Of a stretch of DNA of 64,000 nucleotides, positions 51,001 to 59,100 are shown one piece after another. This DNA comes from Zeugodacus cucurbitae (Eukaryota; Arthropoda; Insecta; Diptera; Tephritidae): the NCBI RefSeq assembly GCF_028554725.1, contig NC_071669.1, forward strand, positions 45,840,501 through 45,904,500, given 5' to 3'. The position numbers and the translations under genes are program-made. Position 1 is the stretch's first letter; each line of letters begins with the position of its first letter. The notes below the pieces were generated by a model. It was not told where the DNA came from. It saw only the letters and a program-made list of their open reading frames with translations, and did no database searches.

Positions 51001-51307
51001 ACCACTGCTAACAGCACAACAGTACCACCAGCTGCAGCAGCAACAACAGCAGCAACAACGTTTGGGTTTCAACGAAATACAGCCGGATACGCCGCCGCAA
51101 ACGCCACCCAATATGAAGCTGGCGAGCAACGGTAGTGGTATTGTGTTGAATCAGTTGGCGCGCAGCGGCCTCATGGCGACGCCCACGAGCAGCGCGGCGG
51201 GCATGTGTTTCAACGGTGTTGCGGGGCAGCAAGCGGCGTACGGTGCGGTGCTGGGCTCCAGTGTTGGTATCAACTATGCGTTGGCAGCGGCACGTGCTGA
51301 GGGCTGA
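26980..51307 (+). CDS. caup: caupolican-like Iroquois homeodomain transcription factor, spliced CDS of five exons
   Basis: The CDS is the join 26980-27027, 40454-41110, 44462-44577, 48054-48442 and 50133-51307: 2385 nt, 794 codons plus TGA. Every junction is GT/AG and keeps frame. Domains by residue: N-terminus MAAYTQFGY (1-9); Ser/Gly/Asn-rich stretch (about 30-140); CCENGRPIITDPVSGQTVCS block starting at 160; three-residue-loop homeodomain (about 283-345) with WFANARRRLK at 331-340; acidic tail (about 351-370); KPKIWSLADT (511-520); Gln- and Asn-rich tracts; PDTPPQTPP (721-729). Iroquois proteins are nuclear DNA-binding factors for prepattern genes, sensory organs, notum, veins and eye. I prefer caup over ara because, from memory of the fly proteins, exon 2 (SPLSGGNDASLSPSGG), LSEHKKN in the homeodomain, SRIPTAY and EIQPDTPPQTPP fit caup better. 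It is longer than fly caup (about 690 residues), mainly in low-complexity tracts. An ara-like paralogue is the main alternative. Confidence 0.92.
27421..27591. mobile_element. pogo/Tigger-like MITE with TA target duplication
   Basis: A 171-bp element with terminal inverted repeats of 23 bp (27421-27443 and 27569-27591), 21 of 23 identical, starting CAGTTGAACTTCCATA and, on the other strand, CAGTAGAACTTCCATA. It is flanked by TA at 27419-27420 and 27592-27593. The CAGT..AACTTCC terminus and TA duplication are typical of the pogo/Tigger branch of Tc1-mariner. There is no coding capacity. It lies about 400 bp into caup intron 1. Confidence 0.88.
32410..32545. mobile_element. small inverted-repeat element (MITE-like) in intron 1
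   Basis: ATTGAGGTTGAGGTT (32410-32424) pairs with AACCTAACCTCAAT (32532-32545) with one gap. GGAAGAACT (32425-32433) pairs with AGTTCTTCC (32502-32510). The two paired blocks are offset, so this is a foldback-like structure of 136 bp. No clear target-site duplication is seen. Confidence 0.5.
33748..33967 (-). mobile_element. LINE RT fragment, minus strand, in intron 1
   Basis: On the minus strand it reads RIDTHRLFIDFKADFNITKW and then LNFVSLQSLYDYAN, the RT segment found as HLFVDFKAAFDS in the copy at 214. Upstream is a PWTRYLPPAKSWNR piece of the same ORF. TATTACCC occurs on both sides (33748-33755 and 33968-33975) and may be an 8-bp target duplication. The fragment is short, 5'- and 3'-truncated, and non-functional. 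Confidence 0.65.
35632..35655. repeat. (ATGT)n microsatellite
   Basis: Tandem TGTA/ATGT units in intron 1, typical of the (CATA)n repeats across this window. Confidence 0.85.
37300..37425. mobile_element. degenerate Tigger-like MITE
   Basis: It begins CAGTGAAACCTCTCTT after TA (37298-37299). It ends with the reverse complement of TAGAGAAACTTCTCCT before TA (37426-37427). About 12-13 of the first 16-18 bases match. The CAGTGAAACCTC start is the known type for Tigger-family ends. It is 126 bp, non-coding, and older than the copy at 27421 judging by end decay. Confidence 0.55.
37653..37905 (+). mobile_element. short non-LTR retroelement (LINE 3' end or SINE) with 12-bp target duplication
   Basis: The exact repeat ATTAATTCTTAA at 37641-37652 and 37906-37917 flanks a 253-bp body that ends in (TTGAA)4 at 37886-37905. 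A simple-repeat 3' tail directly next to one duplication is the signature of target-primed reverse transcription. No coding sequence or RNA polymerase III box was recognised, so a 5'-truncated LINE 3' UTR is the simplest reading. It lies in caup intron 1. Confidence 0.75.
38894..38900 (+). promoter_or_regulatory. candidate TATA box of an internal promoter in intron 1
   Basis: TATAAAA is followed about 34 bases later by CCAGTG and about 60 bases later by TCAGTC (38952-38957). It stands in a GC-rich, non-repetitive patch 1.5 kb upstream of exon 2. TATA words occur by chance in AT-rich DNA, so this is only a candidate for an alternative caup start or a non-coding transcript. Confidence 0.2.
40454..41110 (+). 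CDS. caup: caup coding exon 2
   Basis: 219 codons (residues 17-235), phase 0 on both sides, with acceptor TTTGCAG and donor CTG|GTAAGT. It holds a low-complexity Ala/Gly/Ser/Asn region that includes SPLSGGNDASLSPSGG and TTTGPLSPGA. It then encodes the conserved Iroquois block CCENGRPIITDPVSGQTVCS, followed by CQYDSARLALSSYTRMPG, VYGTPYPSSDQNPYPSIGVD and SSAFYSPL. The four cysteines of that block (Cys-Cys and Cys-x-Cys) are a family hallmark of unknown biochemical role. Third-position bases are GC-richer than the flanking introns, as expected for coding sequence. Confidence 0.93.
41111..44461 (+). other. caup: caup intron 2 (3,351 bp)
   Basis: It starts GTAAGT and ends TTCTTACAG. It opens with a GCGT/GT microsatellite (41157-41180). 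The rest is AT-rich with TTG-trinucleotide stretches at 42.6-42.9 kb. I see no coding sequence or clear mobile element in it. Confidence 0.88.
41157..41180. repeat. (GCGT/GT)n microsatellite
   Basis: A short tandem run of GCGT then GT units just inside intron 2, 46 bases after the exon 2 donor. Confidence 0.9.
44462..44577 (+). CDS. caup: caup coding exon 3
   Basis: 38 codons plus two bases (residues 236-273 and part of 274), with acceptor TTCTTACAG and donor GG|GTAAGTAA. It encodes SNPYALKEGNAG, then SDMSAWTSASLQPTTGYYSY and DPIAAYG. This is the conserved Iroquois segment just upstream of the homeodomain. It is shorter than typical ORF cut-offs and was found by frame continuity between exons 2 and 4 and by family similarity. 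Confidence 0.92.
44578..48053 (+). other. caup: caup intron 3 (3,476 bp)
   Basis: It starts GTAAGTAA and ends TTTTTTCAG. A GC-richer, less repetitive patch lies at about 44.70-44.86 kb and another at 45.15-45.45 kb. The open frames at 45.2-45.76 kb show no family similarity and no exon structure, so I leave them out as genes. Confidence 0.88.
48054..48442 (+). CDS. caup: caup coding exon 4 (homeodomain)
   Basis: The first base completes Gly274 and the last base starts Asp404, with acceptor TTTTTTCAG and donor AAAAG|GTGAGT. It encodes YGSSYDLAARRKNATRESTA, the rest of the TALE homeodomain (including NPYPTKGEK at the atypical loop and recognition-helix WFANARRRLK), then KENKMTWEPKNKTDDDDEAM and LSDDEKEKD. 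The homeodomain looks intact, with no stop, frameshift or missing recognition residue. The acidic DDDD/SDDEKEKD tail follows as in other Iroquois proteins. Confidence 0.96.
48443..50132 (+). other. caup: caup intron 4 (1,690 bp)
   Basis: It starts GTGAGTTG and ends CTCTTTTGCAG. It contains TTG runs near 49.58 kb. No coding or transposon similarity was recognised. Confidence 0.88.
50133..51307 (+). CDS. caup: caup coding exon 5, C-terminal region and stop
   Basis: It follows acceptor CTCTTTTGCAG, and its first two bases complete Asp404. 390 more codons run to TGA at 51305. Visible parts: DDPVVKSELLGKEDKMDG; Tyr/His/Gln-rich stretch; AADCGIPLPASKPKIWSLAD (the motif carried by fly Iroquois proteins in the C-terminal half); KTPPPPPPP; several Gln runs and Asn/Ser runs; PYSRIPTAY; LGFNEIQPDTPPQTPPNMKL; and an Ala/Gly-rich end ALAAARAEG. 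CAG/CAA runs keep other frames open as well, so those overlapping ORFs are shadows. The Gln tracts are likely length-variable. Confidence 0.94.
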
Positions 51308-51605
51308 GTGGGGACGGGTTGAGCTGAATTAAATGATAACAGTAATTAGTTCACGCAACTCCTGTCATCCGTGGGACCATGTGCAACAACAAAAACAGGC
51401 AATAAATAAAAAATATATATGAACGAATTGAAATTCTCGTAGCAAAAAGCGCCGTACATTCGGACAGCGGAAGTAAGTGACGCTAGTTTTTTAAATTAGT
51501 TTTTCTTGTACAACAACAAAAATATCGCTGATCGCCGTAGTGTCAGCCGTCACAATTTAAACGCGCTAATTATTTTGCAATAAAAACGTAATTTGAGTAA
51601 GCGGC

Positions 51606-51611
51606 AATAAA
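51606..51611 (+). terminator. caup: candidate proximal poly(A) signal of caup
   Basis: Canonical AATAAA 300 bases after the stop codon, followed within 10-20 bases by a G/T-rich stretch. Confidence 0.4.
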
Positions 51612-52163
51612 AAGTGTTTATTGCATTTTGCGAGCGAGCGTGTTAAAAAGGTCGCATGCCGGCTGCGTAATAACACACGCGCGTGCGCGCAGTGAAACAA
51701 AAAAAAAAACGAAAAATAACACTATAAGTAAAAGAAAACAGTTAAAATAATAACTAAAGACTCAAGGCACGAACTCGCTGCTGCAGATACATGATAAATA
51801 TGAAGAGGGTGGTCGCTTGTTGTTGCTCTTGTTATTGTACAATTAATAGTGCTTTATTAAACAGCAACAATAATCGCGAGTTTAGGTATACGCACAGCGC
51901 ATTCGTCATACCCGCAGCGGGTTAACGACTCCTGGCACAGTAGCAGCCAGCAGTTGTGGTAGCAAAACGCAGCTGTAAGCATAACACTATCAGTGTAACA
52001 AGCGCGAAGGTGTTGTAAAAATAACAATTAAACCTTGATAAAAGTGCTTGTAAAGCTTATAAATTAAGATTAAAAGCACATTAAAAAATGGCAATTAAAA
52101 AGTGCTAAAAATAAACGCGCAAACAGCATATGAAGCATGAATTTGCAGATTGACGAAAGTATA

Positions 52164-53478
52164 GGGTGGTGCGCAAACAGGTTTAAAAAACTAAGTAATA
52201 TTAAAAACAAAAATTTAAAAAATATATTATCCTAATAAAAATTTAAGATTTTTATATAAATAATTGCATAAAAAGAATTACATAAAAATAGTGAAAAGAA
52301 CATGATTGGGTACTTATGTTCAATTCTAGTATTTGAACAATATCGAAGTTGAAAAGTTAACCTAATAGGCCACTAACCAGAGCTAAAACTCAAACTTGTA
52401 GGATCACCCTATATTTGTCGAAAGTTAATGAGCTGAACTCGCATTATATAGGAACAAAAGTGACCTTTTTCAAAATTTAAATGCTGTTCTTTATATTTAG
52501 ATATATATTTTAAAATTTTTACTTTTAAAGTAAGATCTTAACTGTGACATTTTCAAAAAATGGACTTTTTTTTTAATTTTTGCATATTCGATTGTTAATA
52601 ATCTCAAAAATATTCCGTGAAAGCGGTAAGGTCGTATCTTGGCAGCGTTCTAAAGAGCGACCGCTCGCAGGCATAAGCCGCCATAGTCGAAACTTTAAAC
52701 GCTTTTTTCTCGAAACGACATTTCAACGAGAAATGTGCCGATAGACTTCAAATTTAAACTGAATGTTCTTGAATATAGTTACTATGCAATGACCTACGAT
52801 CTTTTTGATTTGTGGAAAATTGTCAGTTTGTCATTAAAAAAAACTACAATTTTTTTTTACATAAAAAAACGACATTTTTTCAGAATTTTTTTTTTCATTT
52901 TTAATATTTTTCAAAAATCGTAGGTCATTTTATAGTTAATATCTTCAACTTTAATACCCTTTTTGAATTTTTTGTTTCAGCCATTCATTCGACCGCAATC
53001 ATGTTAGCAATTGGGGAACTTTATTTTTGTACCTCCCAAAACAGCGTTATTTTTCAATATTTTTGTTAAAAAAAATCTTAAAATATAGCTGAAACTTATT
53101 ATGTCCAAAAATTTCGAAAATTTCAATTGAGTACTTTCTTAAAAAAACGAATTCGCGAAAATCGCCTAATTTTTCATGGGTTACTCTGGTATAGCCCCTT
53201 AAAGCAAAAACACATTTTTTTCTTTTTTTTTGGAAAATATTGATAATATTTTATTTTGAAAAAAATTAAAAAAACTTTGCGATCTTAGCTTTCACGTTTT
53301 GAATATTTTTTAAAAATTTGCCTATTGCTGTGTTTTTTTAATTTTTTTTTTTTTAACTTTTTTAAGTGAACGTGTCCTTAGTGGCTATAAATTCCTAAAT
53401 ATTTTCAAAACAATTAAAAACTAAAATAAATTTCTACTTAGCAGAAAAAATATAAAAAAATGTGTTTGCGTACCACCC
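52164..53478. mobile_element. 1.3-kb non-coding element with 16-bp terminal inverted repeats
   Basis: GGGTGGTGCGCAAACA at 52164-52179 and the reverse complement of GGGTGGTACGCAAACA at 53463-53478 match at 15 of 16 positions. The interior is AT-rich with homopolymer runs and no convincing ORF. It interrupts CAA-rich sequence that resembles caup 3' UTR on both sides. The target-site duplication is not clear; TAT(A/G) next to both ends is possible. Superfamily unknown. Confidence 0.6.
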
Positions 53479-54446
53479 ACTATGTAGACTCTATGTAAAT
53501 AAAACCGTTCATAAGTACCAATTATGTATGCATCATAGAAAAAACATGAAAACTAAAAACAAATTATAGCAAATTATTAACACGTTTACATTCAATTTTC
53601 ATCATTATTCGCACTGAAAAAATAATACAAAAGAAATAATTATTGCTCATAACCTATTTAATAACAGCAATAAACATTTTACAGAAATGAAAACTTTTGA
53701 ACTAAATGCACATGAATATTACATACATATGTACATAATGTACATATAGACACATAATTTTGTTTTGCGGCAACCATAATTATAACAACACACGGGCTGC
53801 ATATACACACACAAATCTATAACAATAAATATACTTGTATATGTATATATGTGCACATAACTGTACTACATTTGCAGCATACAACAAAAGCAAATTTATT
53901 AATTAAGACACTTGCCAATTAATTTGTTGTTTAACTTGTGTGTAATAATAACAAATAGCAATAACAACTACAACAAGTAAAATAATAATTATAGACATTA
54001 TCACTTCGAATACATAAATAAACATATACATTGTAAATTAATTAATTTGGTAAATTATTTAAAGCGCAATACACACAAACACACAAAAATATAAAAGCAA
54101 GTCAAAATTCAGAATTATATAAATATAGAATTAAGTACATGTATATTATAATTATATGTTTCTTGTATATAACACATATATACATACTTACATACATAAC
54201 TGCAATATTATTAAGTAAAAATTAAAATCTGTGATAAATATTACTATTGAAATGTAAAGAAAACCGCAAAATTCCTAAAAACTTAGGTTGCAATTGAATG
54301 TAAATAAGTTTAGCATAAGATAAGAAAAACAACAAAAACAACTAATATATGTATCTCGTAAAATTATACCGTAAATGTAATTATTGTTGATTCGCATAAT
54401 TGATTAAAACTAATTAATTTCTAAGTACACCTATAATTCAAATTTA

Positions 54447-54452
54447 AATAAA
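54447..54452 (+). terminator. caup: candidate distal poly(A) signal of caup
   Basis: Canonical AATAAA followed about 25 bases later by a long T run. The sequence character changes after this point, with LINE sequence from about 54840. Confidence 0.35.
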
Positions 54453-54839
54453 GAAATCATATAAAACAATTAAAATTTGTTTTTTTTTTTATTTTTGCTG
54501 AATAATGACTTCAGCGTTGGAAGCAAATCTTTTTAGGAAATGAAAAAAAAAGGTTTGGGTGAGGCGATATTCTCACTGTTTTTATTTTGTAATAAATAAA
54601 CAGACTCATCTGAAGGGCTGAGAAGTTCATATCGTTAAAAAACACAATTTTTTCTTTGTAATCAAATTTTTGACTTAATGTACGTGTTCTTGATTAAACG
54701 ATACGCTGATTATAACTTCCAACTATCCAATAACATTTTTGAAATACGATTGGTCCTTTGCTTCAAAATAACAACCAGTCTCGACAATTTCTTTTTAACA
54801 ACCATTCTCTTTAGACCTGAAGATGGGAAAATAGGAAAA

Positions 54840-56120
54840 CTTCTTCTTCTTGACTGGGGTAGACAACGCTTACGCTTTCTTCTTGCTTTCTGGCCAACTG
54901 GAAACACCAAGTGAAAGCAGGTCACTTTCCACATTCCATCAGAGTAGAGGTCGTCCTCTTCCGCGGCTTCCTCCAGCGGGTACTGCATGGAACACTTTCA
55001 GAGCTGGAGTGTTTTTGTCCATTCGGACAACATGACCTTTTTATTCGCTGAACTATGTCAATGTCGTTGTACAACTCGTACAGCTCATCGTTCCTTCGTC
55101 TGCGGTATTAGCCGTTGCCAATGTTCTGAGGACCATAAATCTTCTGCAAAACCTTTCTCTCGAAAACTCCTAGTGTCGTCTCATCTGATGTTGACATCGT
55201 CCACGCTTCTGCACCATAAAGCAGGACGGGAATGATAAGCGACTTGTAGAGTTTGATTTTAGTTCGTCGAGAACTTTACTTTTCAATTGCCTATGCAGTC
55301 CAAAGTAGCACCTGTTGGGAAGAGTGGTTCTGCGTTGGATTTCGAGGCTGACGTTGTTCGTGTTGTTGACGCTTGTTCCCAGATATACGAAACTATCTAC
55401 TACTTTAAAGTTATGGCTGTCAACAGTGACGTGGGAGCCAAGACGTTTGTTTGTTTGATGAAAGGAGATATTTTGCCTTGTTCTCATTCACCACTAGAAC
55501 CATACGCTTCGCTTCCTTATCCAGTCTGGAAAAAGCAGAACAAACGGCGCGGTTGATGCTTCGCAAGATATCAATATCATCATTATACGCCTGTAACTAT
55601 ACACTCTTATAGAATATTGTTCCTTTTCTATTAGTTTTGCAGGGATACCAAATTCAGACATCACGGCATATAGGCAGCTTTAAAATCTATGAAAAAGAGG
55701 TGAGTATCGACTCTTCTCTCTTGGGTCTTTTCCAAGATTTGGCGCATGGTGAATATCTGGTCCATGTTGGATTTTCCAGCTATAAAGTCACCCTGATATT
55801 CTCCAATCAGTTCGTTCGTATGGTGGGGTTTAGTCTCTCACACAATACGCTCGACAGGACCTTGTAAGCGATATTGAGGAGACTTATGCGACGGTAATTG
55901 GCGCAGATTGTGGGGTCTCCCTTTTTATGGATTGGGCGGAGCACACTGAGCTTCCAATCGTCGGGCATGCTTTCTTCCGGCCACATTCTACAAAGAAGCT
56001 GATGCATGCACCTCATCAGTACTTCGCCGCTGTATTTGAATAGCTCGGTAATCCATCGATCCCCACCGCTTTGTTGTTATTCAAGCGGGTAATTGCTTTT
56101 CGAATTCCTTCATGGTTTTC
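54840..56120 (-). mobile_element. LINE remnant, longest copy, minus strand
   Basis: Read on the minus strand from 56120: HEGIRKAITRLNNNKAVGID, then MHQLLCRMWPEESMPDDWKL and GDPTICANYRRISLLNIAYK (N-terminal RT). Next comes GIPAKLIE, where the frame breaks after a deletion. YNDDIDI follows at about 55572-55592, in the position of the YADD catalytic box. Then come FSRLDKEAKRMVL, GSHVTVDSHNFKVVDSFVYL with GTSVNNTNN, and EIQRRTTLPNRCYFGLHRQL. The C-terminal segment runs to the 3' end with an AAG-rich tail near 54840. Several frameshifts and stops are present. It is the best window source for relating the short copies, and it is non-functional. Confidence 0.85.
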
Positions 56121-59100
56121 AGTTCCAAAGTAAGATGGCTTTCAGTTAAAAATATTTTGGAAGGGTTTTCATCTCTTTATAGATTTGATTTAAATACAGA
56201 GATTTAATTTAAAATCAAATAAAATTTGTTTTAAAAGGGTTGTGGTTGAAATATCGGTTTACGGTTGAAAAGATTTTTGGGAAGTGTTGCAATATATGTA
56301 TAATTTACTATTTAGTTAAATTGAATTAATTAAATAATATTGCCATCAAATTACCCTGGTTCAATAAATATGTCTATCAGCGATATGTCTGCTTTTAAAG
56401 ATATAGTTGTTTGTGAACAGTGTTCATTACAATAGAGTCGGAATGTAGAACCTTGAATATAAACTCTCTCAGTAATCAAATTATGGAAAAGTATGTTCTT
56501 GATGTTTAAAAAAAGTTGGTATTCCAACAATTACATGAAACAGATTTCATCGCATTTGTTTATAACTTAAAATATTTTCTCTTCCATATAAAACATACTA
56601 CACAAACAAACCACAAATCTCCACATATTAAGTGACTACATATCTGAATTATTATAATTAGTATGGAGTCAACAAGACTCACAGCTATTAATTAGGAAAA
56701 GCAAAAAATACGAATTCAAAGAAGAGCAACATAAGAAATCCCTCGAAAATCAAAAATCACACCAAAATACCAGGAAGGTTAAAAAGATCGTTTAGTCAGG
56801 CGCATAGCAATAATTTAACTGCGATCTAAATGCGGTTTCGTAGCACAGCAGTAGTCAGATTAGAGTGTTTCATATCAAATTATTATGCTATTATATAAAT
56901 GTAAGGAGAGAAACAAAAAACACAAAAGAGAAAAATTAATCGCTTCGATTTTCTACTATTTTCTTGGGATCGGCGAGCGAAAGTCAATCGGCTAAACGGT
57001 GTGCGCAAGCGCAGCGGGCGCGTGAGAGATTCATGGGAGTTCCAAGCGGATCAAAATTTAACAATGCTGAGAAGTGGAGATAAATAGCCGAAGATATGTA
57101 GTTGTAATATGAATGGACATATTGCTGCTGCTGTGAAAATGCTCGGCTAAGAATGAAGGAATCGACGAACTAAATATCATTAATAGATGTGACCAAACTC
57201 ATTGACGACGGCATAATAGGTTATTATGAAGTGGAACGCTGTTTCGTGCGATATTAATAGTAGCCATGGCAGTTAATCATTGCCGATTGCTACCTGCTGG
57301 ACGGACACATGGGACGCGATATGAATTTTAGAGCGTCAAGCAGCGCAAATAACCCATTAAATGCCACAAAGGCCAACAATAAAAATTAAAAACGCATTCA
57401 TTTAAGTGGCAAGTGGCCACTGAAAGCCACTGAAGAAGACTACACAGACACTGACTGAGGTTACAGAATCCATCAAGTGGCCCATACATATGTATGTATG
57501 CCTATAACGAACTGTGGAGGGGAGGTACTCGGAAAACCAGTAGCCGTTGCTTATGACAGTTGAAAAATGACAACTAATCAGTTTTAGCCTTTTTTGTTAG
57601 TACGTCTTTAGTAGAGAGCCACAAAAAATATTTCATTCTTCAATAAATTTTATGAAGCAGGCTTCCTCAGTATTGTTGTTGTTGTTTTGGAGTGTATGTG
57701 AACTACTGGCAGTTAAACCGAATTTTTATTCCTGAGAAAACTGCTCCATTGCTTATGGTCAAAGCGAAGAGATAACAAGCGGACGCTTGCAACTGGCTGT
57801 GGATGGACGTTGGACGATCGCTTGGCAAGGTTAATGTGTGCGGATAAGCTGGTGGAAAAAAATGATGACACAACTTATCACATTGTCGGGATCTTAACTC
57901 AATGGGCTCAATGCAATCATAATCATCATCGCGAGAAAATCAAGCAAATGCAGACAGGTAGAAAGGCAATGAGATGCCAGTGTAGAGTGGAGCGCAGAAG
58001 AGCCGGTAGTCGTTGCATCAATGGACAGTTGGAGTAGGCTGGACCGACAGGAGTCACACAGTGGTCATAAGTATTCACCTCATATCACACATTTCGGTGA
58101 CTGCCGATTGTGTAGTGTCGGCGGTGGTGGCAAGCCGTTCGTTGCCTGTCGCGCTCTGTGCTGCCAAAGGAGCAAGTGTTTTTTTGTGCATACGATCGTC
58201 ACACGCTCCTACCCGACCGCTATGCGCTATCGCACGTATGGTGAATATGTATGTATGTATGCATGTATGCCTGTAGTATCGCTATCATTCATCAACTGAA
58301 GCGGTGGCTCTTTCGCAGCGGTATGACTTCACCTGATGATCATTGAAAAAATTACCGTCATTAATAACAGAAAAAGTGGAAAAAAGTAAAAGAAGAAAGC
58401 GATACCTTCACACTGACATACAACAGTTACATACACACATACATACATACTAAAATTTTATTAACATTTCGATGTTTGTTTTGCCTTCGCCGTCGACTAC
58501 TTTTTTAGCTGTATCGCTCATTTCGTCTGAAGTGTTTTTCATGTTCAACTCAGCGTTTCGCTGTTTGACTTTTTCGCCTTTTTCCATCATTCCTTTTTCA
58601 TATTAATGTGTTTCAATTAATTATATGGGAGTGCGCGCACGGCTCAAGAAATGTCGAGTGTATTACAAGCACACTCTCCATGTATGTATATATATACCTA
58701 TATGTATATGGCCGGCCTACTCAGCGTGCTATTTAACAAATTTTGTGACATTAGAAGAAAAGGATTAGTGGTAGCCATTCATCTGATATTTGTCACAATT
58801 GATTAAGGAGCCACAACAAGCACTTAAGTATTTGGTAATGGATTGAGAATTCTGTTTTTTGCTTTTCCCTTGAATTTTAATATCTACAAAATTTGCCTTT
58901 TGTAGAAATTCAATTAGCGTGAAGTGCTTTGACATATTTTTTGTCCAGTAACAATATTTTTTTGGAAGACATGATAAATTGCTTGTCATAAATAATTAGA
59001 CAATTGGCGATATTTTTTAAATCGTGTAGAAAGTTTTTTATAGATAATGTTCAAAGACAAGTGAAGAGAGAAAGAAAAATCCTTTATTAATTAAATATAA

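Larger units (their letters stand above)
51308..54475 (+). other. caup: presumed 3' UTR of caup, proximal and distal forms
   Basis: A CAA- and AT-rich sequence follows the stop. AATAAA signals occur at 51401-51410 (two overlapping), 51579-51584 and 51606-51611. The last is followed by a GTGTTTATTG stretch and is a reasonable proximal end. UTR-like sequence rich in CAACAA, AATAA and TATGTA continues after the inserted element (52164-53478). It ends near AATAAA at 54447-54452, which is followed by a T-rich run at about 54478. Which end is used cannot be told from sequence alone. Confidence 0.45.

Noticed and set aside
50358..51232. Alternative frames and antisense frames across caup exon 5
   Set aside because: CAG/CAA/AAC repeats stay open in all frames. 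Only the frame containing KPKIWSLADT and PDTPPQTPP is coding.
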